NCBI RefSeq assembly: GCF_028330965.1
Contig: NZ_JAQMUB010000047.1
Coordinates: forward strand, 1 to 36,229
Direction: 5' to 3'
Source of the DNA: Oscillatoria sp. CS-180
GTDB taxonomy: Bacteria > Cyanobacteriota > Cyanobacteriia > Phormidesmidales > Phormidesmidaceae
DNA: 36,229 nt
Shown here: positions 17,553 to 26,379 of the stretch, in pieces
Layout of the letters: each line of letters starts with the position of its first letter
How positions within the stretch are numbered: position 1 is the first letter of the stretch
The notes under the pieces: generated by a model
The model's input: the letters and a program-made list of their open reading frames with translations, nothing else
Told to the model about the DNA's origin: nothing
The model's database searches: none
Program-made: the position numbers and the translations under genes

Positions 17553-19295
17553 CTACAATTTGTCTCGCAAACAATCCGTATCTAGCACCCAGAAAGGTTG
17601 AAAATCTGCTGTTTTACAGGTTTCTGCTAGCGATTCAACAACCGTTGGTCGAGGGTCATTAACGGCGAGGTACGGTAAATCTGTATCCTGAGAATATTGC
17701 AATATCCAAAAGCTGGATTCAACCCATTCCAACGTAAACATGTCCGGCGTGATCAGCCACAAATCAATTGTATTGTTGTCGAGAAAGTCTTTAACGATAT
17801 CCGGTTCAACCGTGTATTGGGCCTCAATTAAATCGAGCGATCGCTGTCTAACTTCGTTGTAATACCCCAGGTGATAGGGCAGCGTAAAGCCTTTACCGCC
17901 GACAAAGATCGAGCGATTTGTGAAGCTCGGGATGTTGTTAATTTCTTCATCTAATGATGCGATCAGGGTTTCCTGGGACTGACTCTTCAAGTAATCGTAC
18001 AGTTCAGGAAAATCACCGCGATAGTAATTACCGAGATTTTCTCCTGCAAGAAAGCCAATGGTGAGAGGGGCGATCGCCCAAATAGCTAATAGCCCTCGCC
18101 AGAATTTTGGCCGATTTCTCCAAGAATGCGAAGGGCGCAACCTATCTGCGATTAGAGCCATAGCAACCCCAACACTTACAGCAACAATAGCTCTGAAGCT
18201 GTGCTCTGTGTAACGATTTGGCAAGTGGAGTTCGAACAGCAGGAGATGAGCCAGGAGATAGCAGGTGACAGAAGCGATAGTCACTTTTAAGAGCAATAAA
18301 ACGCCTGGCTTAGCTACTTTTACAAGACTTGATTTTCCTGGAAAAAGGATTAGAAAGGGAAGCGCTAACGTCAACCAAACTTGAGGGATAACTTTCAGAT
18401 CAAAGGTGAACCATTCAAGAGGAAACAATCCTGTTCGCTTTCCAACCAGCCAAAAGTCTAAAGGATTGTCCACAAAAAACTTCGACCAACCCTGGGCGGA
18501 GAGGGCAAACATATTACGCGCCTGGGCTAGGGTTAGAACTGGGCCATAAGCAGATTCTCGTAGCGCGTAAGGCAATAAAGAAAAGAATACAGCCACCAAG
18601 CTTACGCCTAAAAACCAGTAATCCTTTCGAGTTCCATGGACAGTAACTCGTCCCCGCTTCCATCTCAAAAGACCCAAACCGATGAGACCCAAAGTTCCTC
18701 CCATCACCAAGACGCCTTGAGGATAAAACAGACTCAGCAAAAGAATTGCGATCGCACAGCCTAACCCAGATCGTCTTAGGGTGAAGAAGAGAAACGCTAG
18801 AAAAAAAGGATGAAAAAAAGCGGCTGGTGTTGCCGAGACCAGATCATCTCGAATAGGGAAGACTTGATTGAGAAAAATGACGGAAACAAAAGCCGCCCAA
18901 GGGATTCGAACCATCTCTAAGACTGTGGCAAAGACAAAGATGGTAGCGGCAAAGGCGATCAGCAGCGGCAAGATTTTATTAAACGTCCAGGGGTTAAATC
19001 CCAGAGCAACGCCACCCCGATAGAGGGTTGTATATCCCCAAGGGGCAACAGACTGAAAATAATCCGCCAGAAGATCGTTGGGAAACAGACCGGGGTCAAC
19101 AAAACGCTGCATCCAAAAGACATGCTGACGCGCATCATCTTGAACAATGAAATCGCTTGAAAAAGCTTGGTATAGGGTAGGAAGACGATATAAGAGAGCA
19201 ACGACTAAGCTTAGCCCCAACCAACTAGCCAGCGGCTGGGTAAACCAAGCGATTGTGCGGTCAACACATTTAGACAGCCATCGACTCTCAAACAT
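17553..19295 (-). CDS. GT-C-like multi-spanning membrane protein
   Basis: This is a polytopic protein of 580 residues with about ten transmembrane helices between residues 25 and 420 and a soluble C-terminal part of about 160 residues. The first outside loop has an acidic pair in VQDDARQHVFWMQRF (Asp53, Asp54), the position of the catalytic acid in GT-C glycosyltransferases using lipid-phosphate sugars. The C-terminal region (FTNRSIFVGGKGFTLPYH, WLITPDMFTLEWV) looks like the periplasmic domain of such enzymes. A glycosyltransferase role in envelope glycan or lipoprotein glycosylation is inference; no partner genes are adjacent. The ATG start is natural. It converges with rsmG. Confidence 0.6.
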   Translation of the reverse strand: MFESRWLSKCVDRTIAWFTQPLASWLGLSLVVALLYRLPTLYQAFSSDFIVQDDARQHVFWMQRFVDPGLFPNDLLADYFQSVAPWGYTTLYRGGVALGFNPWTFNKILPLLIAFAATIFVFATVLEMVRIPWAAFVSVIFLNQVFPIRDDLVSATPAAFFHPFFLAFLFFTLRRSGLGCAIAILLLSLFYPQGVLVMGGTLGLIGLGLLRWKRGRVTVHGTRKDYWFLGVSLVAVFFSLLPYALRESAYGPVLTLAQARNMFALSAQGWSKFFVDNPLDFWLVGKRTGLFPLEWFTFDLKVIPQVWLTLALPFLILFPGKSSLVKVAKPGVLLLLKVTIASVTCYLLAHLLLFELHLPNRYTEHSFRAIVAVSVGVAMALIADRLRPSHSWRNRPKFWRGLLAIWAIAPLTIGFLAGENLGNYYRGDFPELYDYLKSQSQETLIASLDEEINNIPSFTNRSIFVGGKGFTLPYHLGYYNEVRQRSLDLIEAQYTVEPDIVKDFLDNNTIDLWLITPDMFTLEWVESSFWILQYSQDTDLPYLAVNDPRPTVVESLAETCKTADFQPFWVLDTDCLRDKL

Positions 19296-19371
19296 AGGTG
19301 ACTCAAATCATGACCCATCTATTTCACCACATTGCTCCAGCCCAAGGACAGTGAGCCGCTGTGTACGCTAG

Positions 19372-20094
19372 CTAGAAACCCGAATCGTTTTGCGTTTCCG
19401 GCGTAGTCGCATCAGAACTCATGGTAGAAGCCAGTAAATCAAGACAATCTCGTACGGGTGCATCCTCAGCCATAGCATTGACGAGTTCGTCATAGGCTTC
19501 TTTGTGCTTCTCTAGCAGATTTTGTGCTTGCAGAACGGCCCAACGCTGGCGAACTTGGCCCTCCTGAATAGGTCGCTGAAGCTGCTGCCAAAGAATAGAA
19601 AATTTTTGGAGATCGTCCCGTCCGCCTTGGGCCTGACCATAAACCATCTTTTCAGCTGCGATACCCGCCATCCAAACCGTGCAGTAGCGATTAAGCATCT
19701 GTGCAGGAAGCTGCCCTGTTTTCAGAACTGTATCTAAATCAGCCGTATCAAACTGCACTCCACCCACTCCGGGCATTCCCTTTTTCCAGGCATCCCAAGC
19801 GTTCAACGTATAATCAACGACAGGGATATCTAAGAGATAGGCCACCAAGAAATGTCCTGCCTCATGGCGTAATACCCGCTCTCTTTCATCTCCAGATAAG
19901 CGATTAAAGCCGTTGACGAAGAGATTGCCAAGTGTCCCGTTCCAACTGGCTTGGTCAATGATGGCAACCCCTAATACCGACACGATCGCGATCGCCGGAA
20001 ATGCTTGCGGGATATCCAACAAAGGTCCTAGTAAAACGCTCATCGTCACTAGGAAGATGGCGATCGCCACAGTATTGAGCGTTGTTTGACTCAT
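19372..20094 (-). CDS. M41 (FtsH-type) peptidase-domain protein without AAA module
   Basis: This 240-residue membrane protein resembles the zinc-protease half of FtsH. Two N-terminal hydrophobic segments (about 8-24 and 32-48) precede HEAGH (77-81), the zinc-binding and catalytic motif. A downstream GGRDDL (about 158-162) can supply the third Asp ligand, and GIAAEKMVYG matches the M41 core. There is no Walker A, Walker B or second-region-of-homology motif, so it cannot unfold substrates by itself. Cyanobacteria and plastids have such FtsH-like proteins lacking the ATPase. It may process membrane proteins or act as an assembly partner; neither is shown here. The tail is Ser/Thr-rich. ATG start. 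Confidence 0.8.
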   Translation of the reverse strand: MSQTTLNTVAIAIFLVTMSVLLGPLLDIPQAFPAIAIVSVLGVAIIDQASWNGTLGNLFVNGFNRLSGDERERVLRHEAGHFLVAYLLDIPVVDYTLNAWDAWKKGMPGVGGVQFDTADLDTVLKTGQLPAQMLNRYCTVWMAGIAAEKMVYGQAQGGRDDLQKFSILWQQLQRPIQEGQVRQRWAVLQAQNLLEKHKEAYDELVNAMAEDAPVRDCLDLLASTMSSDATTPETQNDSGF

Positions 20095-20276
20095 GATTCA
20101 ACCAGCTTCTCTGAGTTTTGTTTTGTACCCTATCAAGACTAGAACAGTCCGACAGCTGGCAGAGTCACTCTCTTGTCAACCTGGGGGTCTATGGTCTATG
20201 CGATCGTAAACGTGGTTATAGCTGTAGCTTTCAAGCTCATCCCCGAACGATGAGGTGTACAAAACCTCTCATTAGC

Positions 20277-21050
20277 TTAGCGGTCTTGATAGAAGGTTTT
20301 CAAACTCTCTGAATCACCGACAAACCGCCAGTGCCAAGGTTCATACTGTACACCCTGAGGATTGCCTCTGGGAAAAGACAATTCGAAGCTATAGCGAGGA
20401 GCATTTTTCTCCAGCCATTTAAAGGCGTCAGTCTCCTCAAAAGCAACGCTCAAATCAGTTCCAGGGGCGTTAGCATCCGCAATGTCAATAGCGTATCCCG
20501 TGTGATGTTCGCTATATCCTGGTGGTGCGCTGACCTCTGCTCGTGTCAATGGGGTTTGTCCTCGTTCAGCCTTAACGTCAAAGAATAAGTAATGCTGATC
20601 TTCAATCGCTCGAAATCCTGAAATCGGAACCAGATAAATTCCTTGGGATTCAGCCTCTGCAACCATGGCATCAAATTGTTCTACTGCTGAAGGACGCAGC
20701 TGCACCGCACTGTCATAAGCTGATGAAACCAATTCAGTTTCGGGGGCTTCCTCGTAGGCGAAGTGTCCCAACAACGACTCTCGGGACGACGAAGTTCCCA
20801 CCAAGTCATTAGCATTGGGAGCCACATAAACACTCACCATCGGCTCCATCGGCACTGAGATGGCGGACGTTTCAGCCCCTTGGTAGGTCAGCCATGAGAC
20901 AATCAAGCCCGCGATCGCACTGGACAAACCGATTAGAAACCAAACCACCCATCGAAAAATACCTCGCTTCGCTCCTCCTTTCGTTGAGGATGGTCGGTCG
21001 CGCTGCGCTTCAGGAATGTCATCTCCGGAACTATAAAATCTGGGTTCCAC
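20277..21050 (-). CDS. VanY-type D-alanyl-D-alanine carboxypeptidase
   Basis: This M15B zinc peptidase trims terminal D-Ala from peptidoglycan stem peptides in the periplasm. The 257 residues include an N-terminal signal anchor (about 32-56) after a short cytoplasmic head, a linker, and the VanY domain. Zinc ligands are visible in SEHHTGYAIDIAD (His182, Asp189) and EPWHWRF (His240, with Glu237 as general base). SGFRAIEDQ (Arg147) is the usual substrate-binding motif. The start is GTG at 21048-21050 with only a weak ribosome site. It is not linked to van ligase genes, so it is a housekeeping enzyme rather than a resistance determinant. Confidence 0.9.
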   Translation of the reverse strand: MEPRFYSSGDDIPEAQRDRPSSTKGGAKRGIFRWVVWFLIGLSSAIAGLIVSWLTYQGAETSAISVPMEPMVSVYVAPNANDLVGTSSSRESLLGHFAYEEAPETELVSSAYDSAVQLRPSAVEQFDAMVAEAESQGIYLVPISGFRAIEDQHYLFFDVKAERGQTPLTRAEVSAPPGYSEHHTGYAIDIADANAPGTDLSVAFEETDAFKWLEKNAPRYSFELSFPRGNPQGVQYEPWHWRFVGDSESLKTFYQDR

Positions 21051-21356
21051 AGTCTAAGAACCTATTGAATGTTTAGCCTATCGATCAGTACCTGCACCAT
21101 AACGCCTAGTCAGGCGTCAACACACCTATTCATACTCTCAATTGTGGAAAAATCTTGGAAAAATTTTGAAAACGTGTAAATCTTATTTCACAACGTGGCA
21201 AAAGTTGTTTGAAGTTTTGCAGAAGTCAATAGTTGATTGGAAACATTTCAAAGCCTATCTTGGCAATAAAGGGTCGCCAAAACAAAACATTCTATGCAAT
21301 GTTGGGGATGAGAGTGGCGAAATGCTAACTGCTTAGAGATTTTAATCGTTTAAATC
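21051..21356. other. Divergent intergenic region
   Basis: About 306 bases, A/T-rich, lie between the divergent VanY and SH3-domain genes. A 64-codon ORF at 21142-21336 has no supporting ribosome site or family signal, and I do not call it. The region should carry both promoters. Confidence 0.4.
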
Positions 21357-22523
21357 GTGGAACTTCTAGCAACCCCTCACCTATGGACTATTTATGAGAC
21401 CTCCGGCTGTCTCAGCCCGTGCAAAGTGGAAGACAGTCCACTGCTGCGGTTGTTGCTGCGAACAGGAACCGTATTGAGCGGTGCGATCGCGCTCCTCATG
21501 GTCAGTCCACAACTCCAGGCCAGGAACTTTCCAGGCGCAGGCCCTGCTCGCATTGATCCTCCGCCAGGCTATAACGTCAACATTCGTAGCGGTCCAGGGA
21601 TTCAATTTCAAGCAGTAAATACCCTATCACCAGGAGACCTTATTACGCTTACAGGAGCCTATCAGAACGGTTGGGCACAGTTAACAAACGACAGTTGGGT
21701 TGCCGGAAACCTGATCAGCTCAAGCGCCTCAAGCCCTGGCTCTGCCAGCCGTTCCAGAGCTGTCATTGATTCATCTGAAGGATTCAGTGTCAACATCCGT
21801 ACAGGTCCTGGGCTACAGTTTCCAGTTGTCAATACCCTGTCCCGTGGAACCGTTATCAATATCACTGGACGCTATCAAAATGGTTGGGCAGAATTGACCA
21901 GTGGCAACTGGGTTGCGGGATATCTCATTCGAGTCACCGGTCCCATAGAAGACTCCTCTCCCCAACCTACAGATAGAACAGACACCGAGTTCTTACGAGT
22001 AGGCGCTCGTAGCCCTGCGGTCATTCCCCTAGAGAGACGACTTCGAGAGCTGGGTTATGTGACCAATAACTTTGTCCCCAATGAGTACTACGGCACTGAC
22101 ACTGCGCAGGCAATTCGAAATTTTCAGCGGCGCAACAATCTATTTGTCGATGGCGTTGCCGGTTCTGTGACCCGAACTGCTCTGTATAGCACCAATGCGA
22201 TTCCCCGTGTCACTCAAGCAACCACAGGTCAACCCGATCCACCAACATCAACCCCTAGTCCGACCCCCAGTCCCAATCCACCATCACCGTCACCATCACC
22301 CAATCCTCCTGCCAATCCACCCAATCAAGGCACTCTTCGAGACGCTAGAGTTAGTACTCGTGATGGCACAGAAGCTCTTATCTTCTCTGGCCCTAGTACG
22401 GAGTTCGATATCGTAGGCTTCATTGCCGATGGCGAGACTGTCAGCCTCACAGGTCGTACTCAGAATAACTGGTCAGAGCTTAGCGATGGTAGTTGGATCT
22501 ACACAGAATTTTTATCCTTCTAA
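21357..22523 (+). CDS. Exported SH3 / peptidoglycan-binding protein
   Basis: This 388-residue envelope protein has four modules. After a signal-peptide region (about 29-55), bacterial SH3 domains occupy about 68-122 and 138-192. The two are very similar (NVNIRSGPGIQFQAVNTLSP against SVNIRTGPGLQFPVVNTLSR). A peptidoglycan-binding type 1 domain covers about 212-276 (LERRLRELGYV, YYGTDTAQAIRNFQRRNNL). A Pro/Ser linker (about 291-324) leads to a third, divergent SH3 domain (about 328-388). It probably tethers to or senses cell wall; no catalytic domain is present. The start is uncertain: GTG at 21357 gives a long n-region, and an in-frame GTG at 21426 would place the signal nearer the terminus. 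Confidence 0.8.
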   Translation: MELLATPHLWTIYETSGCLSPCKVEDSPLLRLLLRTGTVLSGAIALLMVSPQLQARNFPGAGPARIDPPPGYNVNIRSGPGIQFQAVNTLSPGDLITLTGAYQNGWAQLTNDSWVAGNLISSSASSPGSASRSRAVIDSSEGFSVNIRTGPGLQFPVVNTLSRGTVINITGRYQNGWAELTSGNWVAGYLIRVTGPIEDSSPQPTDRTDTEFLRVGARSPAVIPLERRLRELGYVTNNFVPNEYYGTDTAQAIRNFQRRNNLFVDGVAGSVTRTALYSTNAIPRVTQATTGQPDPPTSTPSPTPSPNPPSPSPSPNPPANPPNQGTLRDARVSTRDGTEALIFSGPSTEFDIVGFIADGETVSLTGRTQNNWSELSDGSWIYTEFLSF

Positions 22524-22672
22524 GGTCCCTCTATCACCACAGGTTTCAAATCCCCGCGTAAGGCTCACAACGCAAGGGTGAGGCTCACCAGCGCGCAGCA
22601 ATGTATTCCACTTCTCAAGGGACAAAATTCGCTAGTCTGGTCAAACAGCGATGCAGTTAGAACTTGGGGTTT

Positions 22673-23491
22673 ATGAATAAATTAGAGAATCTGAGAAACC
22701 TATTCAAAGAAATGGACTGCGCCCTTGTGGCCTACTCTGGCGGAATTGACAGTACTTTAGTTGCCAAAGTTGCTTACGACGTACTAAGCGATCGCGCTTT
22801 GGCAGTCACTGCCGATTCCCCTTCCCTCATGTCAGATGATCTAGAGGACGCCAAAATTCAGGCTGCCGAGATTGGCATTCGCCACGAGATTGTCAAGACT
22901 TATGAGATGGAAAACCTCAATTACACTAGCAATCCAGCAAACCGCTGCTATTTCTGCAAAAGTGAGCTACACGATACCCTGAAGCCATTAGCCCTAGAAC
23001 GCGGCTACCCTTATGTCGTTGATGGCGTAAACGCCGACGATTTGCACGACTATCGTCCCGGCATCCAAGCAGCTAAAGAGCGGGGAGCACGATCGCCTCT
23101 GGCAGAGGCCAACATCACCAAGCTAGAAGTTCGAGAAATATCGCGATCGCTCGGACTCCCCTGGTGGGATAAACCCTCTCAGCCCTGCCTCAGTTCCCGC
23201 TTTCCCTATGGCGAATCCATCACACAGGAAAAACTTCAGCGAGTAGCGCGATGTGAACGCTATCTGCGACGGCTTGGTCTGCGAAACCTCCGTGTCCGTT
23301 CTGCTGGAGAAACAGCCCGTATCGAACTGCCTGCCGCTGAAATCAAAGCCTTCATTCAATCCACTGATCTGCCAACTTTAGTTGCTGCCTTTCAAGACTA
23401 TGGCTTCACCTATGTCACCCTCGATCTGGAAGGCTATCGCAGCGGCAAACTCAACCAAGATTTGCAAAAACGAGACCTAATCAAGCAGTAG
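22673..23491 (+). CDS. larE: LarE-type ATP-dependent sacrificial sulfur transferase
   Basis: LarE is a PP-loop ATP pyrophosphatase that adenylates and then donates sulfur to the nickel-pincer nucleotide precursor of lactate racemase. The 272-residue protein (ATG at 22673 preferred over an in-frame TTG three codons upstream) has the PP-loop AYSGGIDSTLVAK. It also has NPANRCYFCKSELH, VVDGVNADDLHDYRPG, and the PSQPCLSSRFPYG motif with Cys172. By alignment with LarE of lactobacilli, Cys172 corresponds to the sacrificial cysteine. No larA, larB or larC is adjacent, so the true substrate pathway in this organism is open. It appears monocistronic. Confidence 0.88.
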   Translation: MNKLENLRNLFKEMDCALVAYSGGIDSTLVAKVAYDVLSDRALAVTADSPSLMSDDLEDAKIQAAEIGIRHEIVKTYEMENLNYTSNPANRCYFCKSELHDTLKPLALERGYPYVVDGVNADDLHDYRPGIQAAKERGARSPLAEANITKLEVREISRSLGLPWWDKPSQPCLSSRFPYGESITQEKLQRVARCERYLRRLGLRNLRVRSAGETARIELPAAEIKAFIQSTDLPTLVAAFQDYGFTYVTLDLEGYRSGKLNQDLQKRDLIKQ

Positions 23492-23542
23492 GCAACAGAA
23501 AGCGCATCTTCTAGCGAATTTTTGATCTAGTCCCCAAACCTC

Positions 23543-23586
23543 ACGGCTATAGCCGTTGTCAGTTCCGTTAGGACAAGACGGCTATA
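23543..23586. repeat. Palindrome ACGGCTATAGCCGT with a nearby second half-copy
   Basis: Positions 23543-23556 are a perfect 14-bp palindrome, and ACGGCTATA recurs at 23578-23586. They sit between the convergent larE and M23 genes. They may be transcript-end hairpins or a dispersed repeat. Confidence 0.4.
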
Positions 23587-23673
23587 ACAGGGAGTAGGCA
23601 GCACGCAACAGAGTCTGGTTATTTCACTTGCACACCGCTATAAGGCTCACGATTCAGGGTTAACTTCGGAAAA

Positions 23674-24402
23674 TCATTCTTTCATTGCTTTCAGCACTAG
23701 AGCCGGATCAATCCACTTGCCACGATACTTCATGCCCCAATGGAGATGAGGTCCAGTCGTACGTCCAGTCATGCCAATACGCCCGATACGCTGACCGCTC
23801 CTAACCGTGTCACCTTGACGAATTTGAATGCCGCCGCTGTGGTCGACCATCCAGCGATCGCCGTCTGCCTCTACGACAACGTGCCCCTGCAGGTGGCAGT
23901 AAATATGTAACCAGCCATCTGATTCCACGACAACGCTGGTGCCACAGGCGGTGTCGTCAGTGACTTCTACAACCTCCCCTTCCCACCAAGCTCGAATGTA
24001 GCTACCCATCGGCGCAGCAATATCAAGGCCATAGTGAAAACTACGCCCCCCAAAAGGATGATCACGATAGCCAAAGGGCGAAGTATAGGCTACGAAATCC
24101 TCAACAGGAAAGGATGCAGCCTTCCAAGGAGACTGCAACGCTAGCGCTTGAGCCTCTTGAGCCTCCACCAGAGGCGGCTGATGAATCAGCTCCGAGACAC
24201 CCCAGATCAGCATGCCTAATAGCGCCAGACCAACAATGCTGATTCGTAGTGAGCGCGTCGGCGATCGCTGCCAGAAATTGGCAGCTTTGCTCTCTGGGGA
24301 ACAGCTGTGAGAAGAGTGATCAGAGAAATGCTGAGAATACAGATTGAATCGTTTTCGCTCTCTCCGACGACGAAGACGACCATAAGATGGCAAGGAACTC
24401 AT
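23674..24402 (-). CDS. M23 (LytM-type) metallopeptidase
   Basis: This is a membrane-anchored or exported peptidoglycan endopeptidase of 242 residues. A very basic N-terminus (RLRRRRERKR) is followed by a hydrophobic segment (about 52-70) that would anchor it with the domain in the periplasm. The M23 domain spans about 105-235. Zinc and catalytic residues are complete: HYGLD (His123, Asp127), YCHL (His170) and GPHLHWG (His219, His221), so it should be enzymatically active, unlike EnvC/NlpD-type degenerate relatives. ATG start. The photolyase gene lies 56 bases downstream on the same strand. Confidence 0.9.
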   Translation of the reverse strand: MSSLPSYGRLRRRRERKRFNLYSQHFSDHSSHSCSPESKAANFWQRSPTRSLRISIVGLALLGMLIWGVSELIHQPPLVEAQEAQALALQSPWKAASFPVEDFVAYTSPFGYRDHPFGGRSFHYGLDIAAPMGSYIRAWWEGEVVEVTDDTACGTSVVVESDGWLHIYCHLQGHVVVEADGDRWMVDHSGGIQIRQGDTVRSGQRIGRIGMTGRTTGPHLHWGMKYRGKWIDPALVLKAMKE

Positions 24403-24458
24403 AGCGAAACGGGCAAGAGCTTTAGTTCTTTTGTACTATACCTCAAATTAAGGATCGA

Positions 24459-25907
24459 TCAACCTTCCGTAGCCGCCTTTTGAGCCTTATATTTCTCTTT
24501 AAAAAGAGCCTGCCGCTCTTTGTGATTCACGATGGGATGGGGATACTGGGCGCAATCGCATTCATCGTCTGGGATCTTGCCCGTTACCAACTCGCCCGTG
24601 TCCAAATGACGAATTTCAGGCACCCACTGACGAATATATTCAGCATCCCGATCGAACTTTTGAGCTTGACTAGCGGGGTTGAAGATTCGTAAGGGTTTTG
24701 GATCCATGCCGCTGGAGGCGCTCCATTGCCAACCGCCGTTGTTCGCTGACAAATCTCCATCAAACAGCTTTTGCATGAAGTATTTCTCACCCCAACGCCA
24801 GTCGATAATGAGGTCTTTTGTGAGAAAGCTAGCGACAATCATGCGGCAGCGGTTGTGCATCCAGCCAATTTCGTTTAACTGTCGCATCGCGGCATCAACA
24901 ATGGGATAACCTGTACGGCCTTCACACCAAGCCTGAAACTGCTCCTCATTGTTAATCCAAGGAAAATCCTTTAAGTGCTCTCGATACGGACCCTCAGCCA
25001 GTTCAGGAAAGTAATACATGACGTGCTGATAAAACTCTCGCCACGCTAGCTCTTGCTGCCAGGTCTGGACATTCTTGCGCGTTTCGTCACTCCGACAGCG
25101 ACTATAAGCCACCTCGGCGGCTTCCCATACCGTTCGAATTCCTATCGAGCCAAATTTCAGAGCTGCGCTCAGTTGAGAGGTGCCATCCACATAGGGAAAA
25201 TTCCGCTGGTCCCCATAAGCTGCAACATAGCGATCATCATCACAGAACTCATCCAGACGCTTGTGTGCAGCCCACTCTCCAGGCTCCAAAAGGAGAGGGG
25301 TATCCCAAGCAAAACCCAAATCTTGAGCTGAAGGTAAGGCAATCGCGCCTGCTTTTTCGGCCTGCTCCTTCAAATCTGACGATAGTCCCTCTGCGGCTTC
25401 AAATGTCTTCACAGGAGAATCTTTAGACTGACCGCGCCAATTTTTCCAGAACGGGCTGTAGACCGTGTAAGGGGTATCGCTGCCAGTCAGCACTGAGCCA
25501 GGGGCCTGTAACAGCTGGTCCCAAAATGTGGTCTTAATTTCAATGCTCACCTCTTTGAGCGCTGCCGCCACCTGAGTATCGCGATCGCGAGAATACGGCT
25601 CAACACCCCGATTCCAATAGACCGCTGTAGCATTGATTGCTTGTGCTAGGGCTGGAATCCCTTGAGTCGGCTCCGCTTTGAGAACAAGCAGTTCGCTTCC
25701 GGCTTCGGCATAGCGTCTTTGCAATTCTTCCAAACAGCCAATCATATAAGTCACCCGAGCTGGGGCGACATCGTCTTGATTAAGAATATTAGGGTCGAGG
25801 CAAAAAAGACCAGTGACCTGAGGTGATCGCGACCGGGCAGCAGCAAGGCCAAGATTATCGCTAATTCGTAGATCCCGCCGATGCCAAAACAAAATGCGGT
25901 CGGTCAC
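24459..25907 (-). CDS. phrA: Deoxyribodipyrimidine photolyase
   Basis: This FAD-dependent cyclobutane pyrimidine dimer photolyase uses blue light to reverse UV damage in DNA. Its 482 residues start with ILFWHRRDLRISDNLGLAAA and the antenna-binding domain (about 1-130, probably the 8-HDF type found in cyanobacteria). They continue to the FAD domain, with WQQELAWREFYQHVMYYFPE and NEIGWMHNRCRMIVASFLTK. DLSANNGGWQWSASSGMDPK follows. The presence of these catalytic-site blocks argues for a photolyase rather than a cryptochrome. The start is GTG at 25905-25907 behind an AAGGGGGAG site. It diverges from the DUF4278 gene. Confidence 0.93.
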   Translation of the reverse strand: MTDRILFWHRRDLRISDNLGLAAARSRSPQVTGLFCLDPNILNQDDVAPARVTYMIGCLEELQRRYAEAGSELLVLKAEPTQGIPALAQAINATAVYWNRGVEPYSRDRDTQVAAALKEVSIEIKTTFWDQLLQAPGSVLTGSDTPYTVYSPFWKNWRGQSKDSPVKTFEAAEGLSSDLKEQAEKAGAIALPSAQDLGFAWDTPLLLEPGEWAAHKRLDEFCDDDRYVAAYGDQRNFPYVDGTSQLSAALKFGSIGIRTVWEAAEVAYSRCRSDETRKNVQTWQQELAWREFYQHVMYYFPELAEGPYREHLKDFPWINNEEQFQAWCEGRTGYPIVDAAMRQLNEIGWMHNRCRMIVASFLTKDLIIDWRWGEKYFMQKLFDGDLSANNGGWQWSASSGMDPKPLRIFNPASQAQKFDRDAEYIRQWVPEIRHLDTGELVTGKIPDDECDCAQYPHPIVNHKERQALFKEKYKAQKAATEG

Positions 25908-26142
25908 GTCTCCCCCTTTAAATCCCTAATTCCTTCTGCCGTTCTTCAGTATAGTCAGGTCTTTTCCAAGGCTGTTGAGCGATCGCGACCTAACCAACAT
26001 ATGTCTCAGAACATTGCGAATCAATGGTCAACATCCCCAAAAAGTCACTTGACCCATACAATAAAAAATGAAACTGTAGTCAAAGATACGGTTTACATCA
26101 AATAATGTTTTGATTTCCTGACTTTACTTGGAGATGCATCCC

Positions 26143-26328
26143 ATGAAACTCTCTTATCGTGGTCACGCTTACGAAGCTCATTTGCTTCCCGTTGAGGAAC
26201 AGGAAGTTGAGGAAATCGGCACTTATCGTGGTGCTCGGTTAACTCGCAAAAAGTTCCGCATTCCGCATTCGGAGCACGGCAAGGTTGAATTGACTTACCG
26301 AGGCGCTAAATACTCTCACGACATCTAA
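26143..26328 (+). CDS. DUF4278 small protein (second copy)
   Basis: This is a 61-residue paralogue of the protein at 9006-9176. Again there are three YRG motifs: KLSYRGHAYEA, GTYRGARLTRKK and LTYRGAKYSHD. The central part is more acidic (VEEQEVEEIG) than in the first copy. The start is ATG at 26143 with GGAG nine bases upstream. It is a single-gene unit convergent with the CSP41-like gene. Function is unknown. Keeping two diverged copies with the same spacing of motifs implies the YRG triplet is functional. Confidence 0.85.
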   Translation: MKLSYRGHAYEAHLLPVEEQEVEEIGTYRGARLTRKKFRIPHSEHGKVELTYRGAKYSHDI

Positions 26329-26379
26329 AAGGAGTCATCATTTAGCGCTCGAAGGCTGTCTTAGACAAGGTTTTAGCAC

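Noticed and set aside
18899-18914. GGGATTCGAACCATC resembles a tRNA T-arm read in reverse
   Set aside because: It lies inside the membrane-protein gene, and no acceptor, D or anticodon stems surround it.
21142-21336. 64-codon ORF before the SH3-domain gene
   Set aside because: It lies in A/T-rich promoter DNA, lacks a ribosome site and shows no recognisable motif.
23543-23586. Repeated ACGGCTATA considered as a CRISPR-like array
   Set aside because: There are only one palindrome and one half-copy, with no regular spacers and no cas genes.
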